Shown here in pieces: positions 12,005 through 23,570 of a DNA stretch of 64,000 nucleotides (within the stretch, counting starts at the first letter, position 1; every line of letters begins with the position of its first letter). This DNA comes from Lasiodiplodia sp. COLG20 (Eukaryota; Ascomycota; Dothideomycetes; Botryosphaeriales; Botryosphaeriaceae). The DNA lies in assembly GCA_009801085.1 (NCBI GenBank), contig VNWV01000006.1, positions 620,001 to 684,000 of the forward strand, written 5' to 3'. A program made the translations under genes and the position numbers. The notes beneath the pieces were generated by a model. The model saw only the letters and a program-made list of their open reading frames with translations, did not search any database and was not told the DNA's origin.

Positions 12005-13915
12005 ATGGCTCCTCCAACTCAACCTGAACATTTTCGCCACGAGCCGCTCGACCTGACTAAGCACTCATTTCGCGTCATCAATATACGCGGGCTTTCGAAG
12101 GATGACCTTGTCGACTGCACCGTCAGCACATACAACCACGAGGACGTCGACACTGGCACTAAATCCTCTTACAACGCCCTTTCATATACTTGGGGCCCAG
12201 AGCAGCCTTGCGGATGGATCCGCCTTAACGGAAAGCGTTTTTGTGTCCGAAAGAACCTGTTGGACTTCCTCAAAACCGCTGTTGGTTCACACCCAGCGGC
12301 ATGCGAGAACATTTTTATCGATGCCATTTGCATCAACCAAAGCGACACACTGGAAAGAAACCATCAAGTCATGCAGATGGCTGGCATCTATCGTAACGCT
12401 TCGACAGTTTTTGCCTGGTTGGGACAACCACATGGAGAATACGATGAGCTCATCATGGCTGAGAGAAGATTTTGGAAAAACATGTTGCATTGTTGGCGAT
12501 TTGAAGAGGGACTGTGGCAAGAATTTGACTACTATTCTCTTTCTGGGTTCTCTCCCAGTCAACAACTCGCGGACGTACTCTCGCGCGATTATTGGGGCAG
12601 GATGTGGATTATCCAGGAAATCATCCTCGGTCAAAACAATGCACGCCTCCTTTGCGGAACCTACAGCTTCTCGTGGACACGATTGCAACGCCTGGTGACA
12701 GCTGGTATCCAGAATCCAAATTTGAACGTGGAAGGCCTGGCGTTTGATACTTGGTGCGAGAAGCACATGAGTCACGCGCTACAAATAGTTAAGACCGCGG
12801 AAGACCACTGGACGGATGGCTATTTTCATAAAAGGCCGACGCTCTTACAATTGCTTATACTTCTCAAAGGAGGAGGCAATTGCGCAGAACGACGGGATAA
12901 GGTATATGCACTTCTCGGATTGGCCCAACACTCTGGTGCTCTCGACGCTGGGGCTCTTGACGCGGATTACTCAATATCTCTGGAAAACATTTTCTTTAAA
13001 GTTCTCCGAACCGAGTTTGAGTCCACCGTGGTGAACAAAGTTGTGCTCGAGGACGCAATATACCTTGCAAAAAGCCTTGGCCTTACATGCCAGGCACTGA
13101 GTGGTTATTTACAGAAGCCGGAGGGGCACAGCCATGGACAAGAGTCGATCTGGTTGGGCCACAAGAAAGGGACTGAATCCAGATCCGGATCCTGCGAATG
13201 TGCCGGGTTCGAAACACTCTGGGAAAAGTTCTCGGGGTTCTCGACAGAAGACCATTACCATTTCGATCATGACCAGAGCATCGGTGCCACCTCATGGATT
13301 TTACACCCCCTTGACGTTCTGTTCGAGTTTGCATCCTCAGGCCACCCGAACTATACCAAAAAAGCTATGATCTTCCGAAGGATGGATACGGGAGCATTTG
13401 AATACGTCGCAATGGCCGAATATTCGAGCCACTATTCAATACCTAAGAGATGTTTTCTATATCACTTGCCAGCGGTCCAAGCGGCAGGGCCTTTCAGCTT
13501 TGAGCTAGATTTCCGCTCGGAACGACTGACCATGCCCTCGGCCGCCTTTTTGGTTCTTATGATGTTGTTCCAGATGGAGATGTGGATTGGCAACCCACGA
13601 GTTAATAAAGACGACTTGAAGTTCCTCGGGATCAAGGACAGGTTTATGGTCGCGCATTCCACCGAAGTCATATTCGCAAAGAAGCCTATTGGTAACTTTC
13701 TGAGTTGGGGATATGGGCTAGGTTCCCATGCGCCCAAAAATGCTAAAATGGTGTTGAGTGTCCAGGAGGAAGACTGTCAGGAGATGTATAATGGGTATTC
13801 TCCTGTCCGGCAACGAAATTGGAGTGACAGAAAAATGGCACTAAACGAAGTCCACGGCCTTTATAAGGAGAGAAGAGCAATGCATGAACTCCGAAGAGCT
13901 AATATGTCAATCTAG
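12005..13915 (+). CDS. HET-domain protein (heterokaryon incompatibility)
   Basis: Single exon, 636 residues. The HET domain is complete: YNALSYTWGPEQP (about residues 52-64), then NLLDFLKTA, then IFIDAICINQSD (about 100-111), MAGIYRNASTVFAWLGQ and, further on, DYWGRMWIIQEIILGQ. This is the standard order of HET blocks in proteins such as TOL, HET-6 and PIN-C. The C-terminal 350 residues are the variable part, with no second domain recognised. The start at 12005 is preferred over the upstream in-frame ATG at 11759 because the leader between them lacks any conserved feature and the sequence before 12005 (CAAAATGG) is a good fungal start context. It lies 1.3 kb from the broken NLR, in line with HET and NLR genes clustering. 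Role in non-self cell death is inferred from the family. Confidence 0.88.
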   Translation: MAPPTQPEHFRHEPLDLTKHSFRVINIRGLSKDDLVDCTVSTYNHEDVDTGTKSSYNALSYTWGPEQPCGWIRLNGKRFCVRKNLLDFLKTAVGSHPAACENIFIDAICINQSDTLERNHQVMQMAGIYRNASTVFAWLGQPHGEYDELIMAERRFWKNMLHCWRFEEGLWQEFDYYSLSGFSPSQQLADVLSRDYWGRMWIIQEIILGQNNARLLCGTYSFSWTRLQRLVTAGIQNPNLNVEGLAFDTWCEKHMSHALQIVKTAEDHWTDGYFHKRPTLLQLLILLKGGGNCAERRDKVYALLGLAQHSGALDAGALDADYSISLENIFFKVLRTEFESTVVNKVVLEDAIYLAKSLGLTCQALSGYLQKPEGHSHGQESIWLGHKKGTESRSGSCECAGFETLWEKFSGFSTEDHYHFDHDQSIGATSWILHPLDVLFEFASSGHPNYTKKAMIFRRMDTGAFEYVAMAEYSSHYSIPKRCFLYHLPAVQAAGPFSFELDFRSERLTMPSAAFLVLMMLFQMEMWIGNPRVNKDDLKFLGIKDRFMVAHSTEVIFAKKPIGNFLSWGYGLGSHAPKNAKMVLSVQEEDCQEMYNGYSPVRQRNWSDRKMALNEVHGLYKERRAMHELRRANMSI

Positions 13916-14408
13916 CAGATGGAAAATAATTCGGTGGTGAAAGTCAAATTTCATGCCGAGCATGGGCGCTTGCGGAAAACGCGTGGAATGAGGCAGAAAC
14001 TGCGACTTTGACGGCATTTTTGGTGGGTTCCGAGAATTCATGGTTTCTACTGGGTCATATGGGTAAAGACTGCAGATGGTTGATTCTATCAGGTGGTTCG
14101 ACGCTTCGTGGAAGGAAGTCTAGCCTCAACTACATCCAGCAAATTGGACGAATGTCGGGCATAGGACTGGTATGTCTTATTTCTTACTATAGTGGTGTTT
14201 CTGGGTGCGAAACACGCCTACAGGTAACCCTATTTATGATGGTGTGTATTTTTATCTTAACGAAGATGCAAATATGTCATATAAGACATAGCGAAGTGAT
14301 ATCGTAGTATAATACAAAAGAAATTCTAGTCTTCCAGACTCTTAGACCTCACAATCTATTCCCGAGTTACCGCCCGCGGCCTTACTCCTCCCATTTTCCC
14401 CTACCCCA
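13916..14408. other. Convergent intergenic, no gene seen
   Basis: Downstream sequence shared by the HET gene (plus) and the Zn2Cys6 regulator (minus). A 99-codon open frame at 14008-14307 has no recognisable content. Confidence 0.5.
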
Positions 14409-17400
14409 TCAATGCCCCTCCCCACCCCCACCCATCCCCATCACACCCCCCAAATCCACATCCAACCAATCCAAACTCGGCTGCACATCGAACAGCTCCC
14501 AGAACGGGATGTCGTACCCCTCCGTCGCCTCCGGCGGCGGCAGCGAGTACTGCATCGCATAGTTGCCCCCTGGCCCTGCTGCTCCTCCTGGTCCGCCTCC
14601 TCCCGCTCCGCCCGCCACCGTCGTCCCGATCGACGTGCCATGCGACACGTGCGACGGCGCGGGTGACGAGACATACATATTGCTTGCTGCCGCCGTTGCT
14701 GCTGCTGCTGCCGCTGCTGCCGATGCTGCCGCGGGGAGCGTGGGCGCGGAGGAGGTGCGTAGCGGGAAGGCGGAGGAGGGGGAGGGCGGGGCGGTTGTGG
14801 TGGAGTTTGCGGGTGCCGCCGTCGGCGCGTTGGTCGTCGTGGGCACGATGTCGGAGAGGTGGAAGGTGCTGGTGTAGGGCCCGGTGTCCCATGGGGGCGG
14901 GGGCGCGGGGTCGGAGGTAGGGTTGGGGTGGTTGCGGGTTGCTGGGCGAGAGGTTGTGCGAGGAACAGCGGTGGTGGCGGAGGAGCCGGGCTTAGTGGAT
15001 GAGCCCTTCAGCTTGAAGTACATGTCGAGCGCCTGGCCGTAGCTGCTGTGCTTGCGGCGGTGACGGCGGCGGCCGCGGCGGGTTTTGTTGGTTTGGTTGT
15101 TGGTGCCGTTGGTGGTGGCGGCGGCGGTGTTGCCGTCGTCGTCGTCTTCGCCGTCGGCGTCGACGTCTTCGTCGAGCAGGGGCTCGGCGAGGCCGAGGAA
15201 GACGGTGAAGAGGCGTTGCAGGCGGTCGATGGAGGTGCTGCGGTCGGCGAGCTCGGAGAGCTCTTCGGTCATGGCTTTGATCAGGGCGAAGTCGTCGCGG
15301 TTGGAGGTGGCGACGACGTTGCAGAAGAGGACGAAGAAGGGGGTGAGGGGGTAGAAGAGGAGCGTCCTGGATGAGGAATGTTTCATCAGTGTGTGACGTG
15401 CTTTAGTGAGGCCAGAGGGGTTGTCACTTACCAGTTTACGAACCTCATCGTCGTCCCCAGTCCAATACCTCCTTCCTCGCTTGCTAGCTGCGGTTTCTGA
15501 AGGGACCGCAGGGAAGAGATGGCTAATCGAGCGGCCTCCAGGCAATTGTAGCCGACGGACGTCTTTGAGCCGATGGCGGCACGCTCGCAACGTCTAATTG
15601 CGGTCATCACAGACCAATAAGAGAAATCGAGGGCGTTCATCTCGCTTTCCATGAAGAGGCCACGGAATTTTTCGGGTTCTTCTTTCATCTGTATCTCAAT
15701 CAGATAATGCCGTATATGTGGTGGAGGGGAACGGGACTACTTACCCTATCCATCTCCTTCTTGGCGTATTGCATTTGCTCTATCAACGTGGTAATGAGTG
15801 ATGACCTGTGTAGATGCTCTGGGCTATCCTCTTCTTTGGGCTTGTGACTGAGTTCCAACACAACGACAGATTGGATGCGGGCCAACTCCAGGTAGATGGT
15901 GAGCATGTTGACCGGGGCTTCGTTCCAGACTGATTCGGTGCTCCTGATGAGATCAGTGTCCAGGACGGACGTTCGGCGACCGAGGTTCATGGAGAAGCTC
16001 CTGTCGAGGATGTAACACCAGACAAAGCAATAGTAAAGCTCGTTTGTCTCGGCGCGGGGATCCCAGAAGTCGCCTCGGCCGGTGTGGAGACCGAGATCCA
16101 TGCAAATCTTGCAGGCGGCCGAGGTGAAGGTCCAGCAAGCTGCTGTGTCACCCTGACCCTGCATCATGAATGCCTACGTGAATCAATATTAGGGGCTGCA
16201 TTCTCAGCAGTTTGGATGGTATACGTACACTACAGATGAGTGCTTGCAGATAAGTGAGGGACGGGGCCGTCAAGAGCGGGATCCGACTCTGAGCGAGCTT
16301 GGCGCTGGCCATGTATTTCTGCACAGCGAGCAGCATCTCCTCGGCCAACTCTGGACTCTCCTCCTCAGGCAGGACTGTATTGAGGAATTTGATGGCCATG
16401 GAATTGACGCAAATTGAATAGAGAAGCAGTGTATCCTCGTCCTCCGACTGATGCACTAACGCAATGCCCATCTTCTCCAGCGTTTTAGGATTGATGTGCT
16501 TAAAAAAATATGACACATGAAAACCCAGCTGATTATTGTTGATTTCTGACGCACTGTCAGCGACTTGCCAATAAGGTGTATCGGAGTGAGGGCACCCTAC
16601 CCTTTAGCATCCAGCATAGGAACTCTGTTGAGGGATACTGAATGTCCTGCATGCCAGTTCCGGTACTGCTTGAGTCAACCCTCGTATTGGTGGATACTTT
16701 CAACTTGCTGTCAAGTTGGCTGATTAGCTCTCCAACAGACCGTAGCACCGTCCGTCTTGTGCTGCTGAGGTCTTTAGCAGCCTCAAGCTCGTGCAAAATA
16801 TACGAATGGGCCTCGATGGTAGAGGGAGACTGCGGTGTGCTCATAGCCCGTATGCTTTCTAACGGGCTGAGCCCCGACTCAAGCTTTCGTCTCTTTGCGA
16901 GAGCTTCATCCTTCGCACCCAGTGACTGACTTCGCTTCCGGAGCGCACTCGTCTCGGGCAGGCTCAGCCTGCCATTTGCAGAAGCAGAGTCATCTTTCTC
17001 TTCCGGCGAAGTGAAGTTATGGTGATCGAGTGAACCGGCACTATGCGCGGTGGATGCCGGACGTGGCATCTCCACGGTTCGGACCAGGTCTTCCAGAAAT
17101 GCGACCCGATCCGTCAACCGTTTAACCTCCTCCTGCCTGAGAAACACGATCACCGAGTCAGTTCATGCGGTTTTGCGGCCAGTCTGTAACGGGAGATGGA
17201 ACTTACGTTGGCTTCGGGGGTGGCTTGTTCCGGGGAAGGGGCTGCCGGGACCGCTCGCGCTTGCAAGGAACATTGGCGTCCAAACAGTTCCCGCACGGTT
17301 CGTTACGGTCGCACTTGACCTATTGAGAGTCAAGTCAGTATATTCACCGCTATAGAAGGTTGACGAGAGGTTGTCCGTGAGATCGGCAGCGGTGTCGGCA

Positions 17401-17602
17401 GCCGAAGACGAACGTGAGATCTCTGACCCATACCTTTCGCGAGTGGCAAAGGTCACACTGCGGCACTTGTTAGCTACTAAGACCCTTGCGTAGATCTGGA
17501 AAATCGTGTTTCCTGAAGGCCCGCGGCCTTCTGAGGTCTAGCAGTACTCACAGCAGGGTTAGCAGACTCGGGTTGTGGAGTCGCGGACAACATTGAAGCC
17601 AT
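14409..17602 (-). CDS. Zn2Cys6 transcription factor with fungal-specific middle domain
   Basis: Seven introns are visible. Exon 1 (17602-17552) gives 17 residues. Exon 2 (17457-17434) is a micro-exon of 24 nt encoding CDLCHSRK. Exon 3 (17319-17207) starts VKCDRNEPCGNCLDANVPC. Joined, these make a perfect CX2CX6CX5CX2CX6C binuclear zinc cluster. Exon 4 (from 17136) begins with a coiled coil (EEVKRLTDRVAFLEDLVRTV) typical of dimerising factors and ends FLCWMLK. The following exons carry the fungal transcription factor domain, with CWTFTSAACKICMDLGLHTG (about 16140-16081) and the RRTSVLDTDLI block. The last exon (15370-14409) has FYPLTPFFVLFCNVV and then a long low-complexity tail rich in Ala, Thr, Ser, Pro and Gly, a likely activation region. 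The final stop is at 14409. Nuclear regulator; targets unknown. It is divergent from the arrestin-like gene 0.6 kb away. Confidence 0.9.
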
Positions 17603-18236
17603 TGCCCTTTCTAATCGCACTGTGGCGCCGCCCAATTTGTACGCCCGAACACGAATATTTTTAGATTGGCAAAGGGGTTGAAGATGTGGCGGTGTTTCTT
17701 CTGGGGTGCGAACTCGGGAGAGGCCGTCTCATGTACTGCGCTGGTTCGGTTCGGACGCGGTCCCAAGGCCGACCCAAAACGGTCGGCAGAGGCTTGCCAA
17801 GCACCGAGGATCCGCCAGCCCTACAAGGCTCAGACACCCGGACCCATGTTTCAAGCTCTTCATAGCCTCTAAATCCTTAGCGAATATGTAGAGGCGGTGT
17901 TTCGAGGGCTGTGTGTTACCGGATGGGGCTAGATTCCGCTGGCTGGACCGCCGACGTCGTCCGACAATATCCAATATCCGCGCTTGCCAAGCATCTAGCC
18001 GACGGCTCCGGGTGGATATGCCGGCATAGGTCTGCAGACTGACCGTATTCCAAACTGACCAGACGAGAGTGGGCATCCTGAGTTCCAGCTAATTTTGCTC
18101 TCACAACTTTCCGGATCCATTCGCTTTCCTCGAACGGCGCCGAAGACATGAAAGATATAAGAGTGAAAAATTCCAACCTCTATGCATCCAGCAAAGTGCT
18201 TTCAATCCCACTATTTCCTCATCAAAACAGCTAATT
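17603..18236. promoter_or_regulatory. Divergent promoter region (Zn2Cys6 regulator / arrestin-like)
   Basis: 634 bases between two start codons facing away from each other. Open frames here are short and unconserved. No specific site could be named with confidence. Confidence 0.4.
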
Positions 18237-19996
18237 ATGGATATTCAAATCGTTCTCAACCCGCACGATCAGATAATCACCACCGGTGATATCATCTCTG
18301 GCAGAGTCATCCTGAACGCAAGGCGGAGAGTGACAGTGTCGACGGTTGATGTTCGGCTCAAAGGCTACATCCGTACCTCGTTGACGCCTGCCAACGACAC
18401 GAATTCTGAAACATGGAAACCGTGTCATGTCAACCACGAGGTAAGCAATGCATGAGAGACACCCGGCATTTTCCGTACTAATCACCTTCACCGCATTAGT
18501 TCCTCAGTATCGCCAAGACACTTCTTTCGCCTGCATCATCTCGGAAATGCTTCTGGAGCACCTCGACAAGCTTTTCTGCTGGACAGCATGGCTTCCCGTT
18601 CCAATTCAGAGTATGTTCGTTCTCAGTGACGGTCCTGGCAATTCCGCTAATCCACCTCCTACTGAAGATGCCCGCAACAACGACTTACCGAAAAGACGCT
18701 CTCGGAGTGGATGGTGATCTTATGGATAAGTTGGACGTAAAACCACGGACCTACACTGAACGGGGCCTCCCGCCATCTTTCACGCAACCACTCGACGAAA
18801 TCGAAATCATCTACTGCATCGAAGCCACAGCAACGAGGCCCGATATCTTCAAGGAGAACCTACACACCGTAAGCCACACACATTTCCCCACCAAGCCATT
18901 CCCCAACTGACACACATCACCACAGACCTACCGCTTCAACTTCCGCCCAATCGAGCAAGCCCGGGACCCGGTGCCCCAATTGACCAGCATCAAGCACCAG
19001 CACCAATTCGACCTGCAGCGCACGGCAACCCAACTCACCGACGCCTCCTCCACCACCACCTCCTCCCCCGACTTCACCACCACCGCCGGCCTCTACCCCG
19101 AATTAGCCGCCGAAACAGCCGTCATGGCCTCCTCAACCCGCGAACTCGCCTCCATCCTCATCGACGCGCGCCTGCCCGCGCCCGCCATCCTCGTCCGCAA
19201 CCACGACGTGCCGCTGTCGCTGACGGTCCGCAAGGTCAACGCCTTCGCGGGGCAGCTCTACCTGCGCAGCCTGCACGTCGCGCTGATCGGCTACACCACC
19301 GTGCAGAAGCAGCAGCGGTCGTCGTCGTCTTCTTCCTCGCGGTCACGGTCGCCGTCGCCGTCGCCGGCGGGTCCAAGGGACGAGCGGGAGCAGGGGAAGA
19401 CGAAGACGAAGGAAAAGGCAGACACCTGGGTTATTGCTAGTACGTGCAACCTGCGCGTGCCAGTCGGCCACCCGGACGCGCCTGTTGGCGCGCGCTTGGC
19501 GCTGCCGCCTGCGTTGTGGCAGGACAGGCCTGTGCCGGCGTCTGTGGCGCCGAGCTTCGACGTGCTGTGTGGCGGCAACAATAGCAGCAACGGTGGAAGT
19601 GGTGGCGTCGCGGTGGCGCGCACGTACGAACTTGAGGTGACGCTCGGGCTGGCGTATGAGGCGGAGGAGCAGCAGCAGCGGCCGGAGCGGGTGGATGGAG
19701 AGAGCGAGGATGATGAGGAGGAGGAGCAGCGGCCGTTGTCACGCACGGTTTGGCTGCCGTTGAGGCGGAAGGTTGAGGTTTATGCGGATTTCCCGGTTGG
19801 GGATGCGGGTGATGTTTCGGTATGTTTCCTTGACTCTTCGCCCTTTCTGTTGGGTGGAATGAACGTTCCTTTGCTGACTACGTGTTGCTAGCTCGAAAAA
19901 GTCCTTGCCGATGGATGTGATGATCATGCACAGACGGAAGAATACGTAAGGGCACCTCCGAGCTATGAGATGGCTACGACATGGCCTCGGTCATGA
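18237..19996 (+). CDS. Arrestin-like protein with C-terminal PPxY motif
   Basis: Five exons read cleanly: 18237-18440, 18500-18610, 18667-18868, 18926-19819 and 19892-19996 (middle boundaries within a few bases). The N-terminus MDIQIVLNPHDQIITTGDIISGRVIL is an arrestin N-domain start. HGFPFQF and then LPPSF...EIIYCIEATATRP are the conserved middle strands of that domain. The C-domain (LILVRNHD.PLSLTVRKVNAF type) is interrupted by low-complexity Ser/Arg and Glu stretches. The last exon holds APPSYEM, a PPxY motif of the kind that recruits Rsp5/Nedd4 ubiquitin ligases in alpha-arrestins. Alpha-arrestins guide endocytosis of permeases at the plasma membrane. At about 500 residues it is normal in length. 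Domain assignment is strong; cargo is unknown. Confidence 0.82.
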
Positions 19997-20448
19997 AGCT
20001 AGTGGACATGGATTGGGGCAGATGGATGGTGGGATGAAATTGGGAGCTGGAACTCTCTGAATTGGTTCTGTTCGTTAATTGTTTGTATTTGGGAAACTTT
20101 TTCTTGGTTTGGCTTCTCTTGGCGAATACGGGTGGAAAACAAGAGTCTATTGGGCATTCTGTAGAGAACCGGTAAAGGCGTATGGTCAGCCTATTCAGTT
20201 TTGCAAACAAGCGAGCGGCATTGATGCCGTGCATCGTGACAAGGTGATGGGTGTGGAGTTTGCGAAGCTCCGACAGCCGACAGAAAAGGGACGCGGGTCG
20301 ATCATCGGCTCAGTCACTAGCGCGGCGGCCTAATTCGCGCCGGGTAGCTGACCGGTGCCGACACTTGGGCCATGACCTCACACCGTCGCGCCTCACTCCC
20401 TCGGCCCCGGAAGGCATAGCAAAAAGCTCGGATGAAGCATCGACGCAC

Positions 20449-21837
20449 ATGGAGCGCTTAAGCACGATCCAGCCAACCCTAGCCTCCACGTTGCTCACGC
20501 CGGCGCCTAGCGGAACCGACAAGCAATTACCACGGACAGCCTGCGCCACCAAGGAAATCGACGACGCTCTCAGAGGAGGCCTTGATCTCGGCGTCGGAGG
20601 CTTGACATGCATTAGCGGCGACAAAGGCACCGGCAAGACTGCGGTCAGTACCACTCACCCAGCCAAGCCACGGGTCCTGTTTCAATGAAGCTAAATCCTA
20701 ACGTTCTTCACGTTTCTAGCTTGCTTTTGCATTCCTGACTACACACCTACTGAATCAGGCCACAAACCAAGCTGTTGTGATAGACACGACTGGCACTTTT
20801 GACGTCCTCAGGCTCTACAGTACCATTTTATCAAGGCTCCGACGTGATCCGAGACATGGACGAGTCAAAGATTCAGCAGACGCACAAGAAGCCGCTGCCG
20901 AGCAAATTCTTGGCAGGGTAAAGATCATGCGCGTATTCGACTTTCTTGGCATGATTGAGGCCATCTCGGAGGTGCGAGAGAGGCTTGAGATCCAACGCCA
21001 TGAACACGAACGCAACGAGAATGATCTCTTACATCCCACAAATGTCGAGCCAATTGTCTTAGCCCCAGAGCGAGAAAGTGGTCGTAAACTGAAACGCATC
21101 AGGAGCACTATTCCTGACAGCGACGATGAGATGGAAGATGAGTATGACGATATAATCTTAGTCGATGAAGAGGCGCAACCCTCGGAGAGTGCGAAGCAGC
21201 AAAAGAATGATATCCAAGAAATGGAGGGGGAGGCGCAAGATGGGAGAGTTGGCATGATTGTGGTTGACAACATCACCCATGCTGTCAGCCCCATGATGAA
21301 AACCAACTACGCCCAAGGTACGCTCCGAAATCTCTCATCAACATGGCTTCTCTGACGATAGCAGCTTCCGCGCTTCTGACGACCTTCCTCCGCTCCCTAT
21401 CCCAGCTCACCGCAATGCACAAACTCAGCACCATCCTCATCAACGCCGTAACGACCGTCCCAAAAGCCCTCTCATCATCCACCAATCCACCACTTTCGTC
21501 AATCTTCACCTCCGCAGATCATCTCATGCCGGCTCTTTCCCCAATCCTGCCGTCCCACGCCGACCTCCACCTTCTGATCACCCCACAGCCCCTCACCCGC
21601 CAAGACGCTGTCATCCTTGAATCCTTTTCAAACAAGACTCCATCCCAGGCCGTCGGAAGCAGAGCAAAGCGTGTGAGCGTGGTGGAAGTGCTGAGTGATC
21701 GCTACGGTGATCGGATCGGAAGATGGGCCGCCTTCGACTGGGACGAGAGCGGCTTGATCGTGGATATAGACTCAGAACGAGGAATTCCGCGGAAGCAGTA
21801 TCATTTGCCCGGATTCGCGAGCAAAGTGGTGCTTTAA
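20449..21837 (+). CDS. RecA/RAD51-superfamily ATPase (recombination/repair type)
   Basis: Three exons: 20449-20643, 20720-21317 and 21362-21837, giving 422 residues with phase-consistent junctions. Exon 1 has EIDDALRGGLDLGVGGLT followed by the Walker A SGDKGTGKTA, exactly the layout of RAD51 paralogues (xDxxLxGGhxxGxhTxhxGxxGxGKT). Exon 2 has QAVVIDTTGTFDVLRLYSTI, the strand with the conserved Asp after Walker A, then GRVKIMRVFDFLGMIEAI, an acidic insertion (DDEMEDEYDD), and GMIVVDNIT as the Walker B strand. Exon 3 covers the loops and ends with VDIDSERGIPRKQYHLPGF. It resembles the XRCC2/Rlp1-type Rad51 paralogues, but I cannot place it exactly. The ATG at 20449 was chosen because the 66 codons upstream in frame show no conserved content. 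Expected nuclear role in homologous recombination. Confidence 0.75.
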
Positions 21838-22165
21838 TCCGACCTCTTATCGGTCCACTCAGAGTTCCTCTGTATATCCCGCCCTGCGCTGTTGGTCAAA
21901 TTTTAGTAACAAGCTCAACGGCCCCGCGCGTAAATTAGCCAAGAACCGCAGAAAGTTAACTTCCCAACCCAAAACAAGAAAAAAAAATGTTGCTCTCCAT
22001 AGGTCATGGAATTCCGTCGTCGGATATCATATACACAAGGGGTCGTATCGGATCCCCGTACCCGGCGCCTTTGATTTGTATCTCTAATCTCTTCCCGTGC
22101 GCCTCTAGGCGTCGTCCCCTCCCCCGCAAAATGTCCTTCGACCACCACCATCACAACCAGCGCAT

Positions 22166-22867
22166 TTAGAACATGGACGGCTTCTTGGCGGGGATGATGC
22201 CGGGCCTGAGGTTCTTCTCCTCGGGGCCGCCGGGAAGCAGGCCCAGCGTCTTGACGTCCTCGGGCTTGCGCTCGCCGTCGCGGGCCGCACCGCCCTCTGC
22301 CTCAGCCTTGCGCAGGGCAGCCTGCATGGCGAAGGTCTTGGCGTGCTGTTTTGCGTTTGAAACCATGTCGTTAGCCCTTCCGTCACGTCACACACATGAG
22401 TATCGGATACGGCCACCAGAGAATTCCCCCGCTCCTGTTCGGTCCGTCGCGTCGGAAGTGTGTAGGGGCTGTGTAGGTATAGACCGAGTGTAGGTATAGA
22501 CCGAAAGGGGAGGGGGCGCGTACCTCCTTCTTGTGGTGCAGGCACTCGTAGTAGTCGTCGAGCGGGGCCAGGCACTTGCCCTTGGCGTTGGGGCTGTCGA
22601 CGTTGCTGTTGGTCACATAGCAGGCGAGGACTTCCTGCCAGAAGGGGAAGCAGCGGGAGGGACCTGTGATTGAGAGAGACGGCGCATCAGCATCACGGCC
22701 GGGAGAGATCGAGGGTTCGTGCGCGTTGCGCGGGATAGAATCGGACGGAGGTTGTGCGAGCGACGGGAAAGCGTGTGTCAAGGCGACGGCAAGCGGACAG
22801 GCGGTGCAGGGGGGCAATTGGAGAGGCGAGGAGTCGTACCGCCGTTGAGACCAAAGCCGGAAGCCAT
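22166..22867 (-). CDS. Complex I 15-kDa accessory subunit (NDUFS5-like, twin CX9C)
   Basis: Three exons: 22867-22840, 22663-22524 and 22345-22166, total 115 residues. The start MASGFGLNGGPSRCFPFWQE is characteristic of the fungal NADH:ubiquinone oxidoreductase 15-kDa subunit. It carries two CX9C motifs, CFPFWQEVLAC and CLAPLDDYYEC, followed by LHHKKE, so it should be imported into the mitochondrial intermembrane space and oxidised by the Mia40 pathway. The third exon encodes an amphipathic tail with AMQAALRKAEAE and ends KKPSMF. Junction phases agree (28, 140 and 180 nt). This is a single-copy housekeeping respiratory gene; the surroundings are not an operon. The gene start faces the dioxygenase gene across 0.7 kb. 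Confidence 0.92.
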
Positions 22868-23570
22868 TGTGTGGATAGATGGGTTGCTAGGAGCTTCTCG
22901 CGATGGGCTGCTGCGGCGGGTTGGAGTGAGGTTGCGGGTTCACGGCGGAACGTCTTGGCGCATTATGTAAGGCCTAACGCAGCTCCGCCCATTGGACTCG
23001 CGACGCGCATATCGCAAAAGCATCAAAGAGAAGACCTGCCCTTTTTCTCCTCGCGCGCCGATTGCACGCAGGCCTGAATCGAGCAGGTAGATCTTACGAC
23101 ACGGCACCCACTGCGGAATTGGTTCCTCAGCGTCCCTGAATGGCTCGAACGGAGGTTATCCGCGCCACCGCGAAGTCCCGCAGCGCCGTCCCGGAGATCA
23201 AATATCAGACGACTCCCTGCCGATGGCCTTGACACCGCCCCGGCCGCGTGCCTCCGTGTCGCGTTCCCCGGCTGCTCCGTGTTCAACGCCTCGGCCGACC
23301 CAGGTCCATATAGCGTGCGCTATCCGATAAGGTCAAACCGCTATCCGACGGCACTCCCGACGCATGGCAGCCCCGCGGTGCCGTCCCCGCGATGGTGGAT
23401 CAGCCGTCTATTCATGGGGGGAGTATTAACAATCAGCCATGAGACGGCTCAAATATAAGCTGTCCGCCCCCGAGCACAGTCTGACCGACAAGAAACCTTT
23501 CCCCTCACTCGTCTGACGCAGCGCTTCCCGCCTCTCACGCTTTCCCTCACCACCACCAATTCATAACATC
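22868..23570. promoter_or_regulatory. Divergent promoter with a duplicated 10-bp element
   Basis: 703 bases between the complex I subunit gene (minus) and the dioxygenase gene (plus). The decamer CGCTATCCGA occurs twice in direct orientation, at 23318-23327 and 23339-23348, spaced 21 bases start to start (two helical turns), about 230 bases before the dioxygenase ATG. Such spacing suggests cooperative regulator binding, though no factor is known to me for this word. Confidence 0.35.

Noticed and set aside
14412..15374. Several plus-strand frames rich in Ala, Val and Gly
   Set aside because: Opposite the low-complexity tail of the Zn2Cys6 regulator, whose exon structure is well supported.
19291..19746. 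151-codon minus-strand frame, Ser-rich
   Set aside because: Antisense of the arrestin-like exon with its Ser/Arg and Glu runs.
22105..22169. His-rich short frame at the complex I gene's 3' end
   Set aside because: Ends within downstream sequence; the real subunit ends at 22166 with a family-typical tail.
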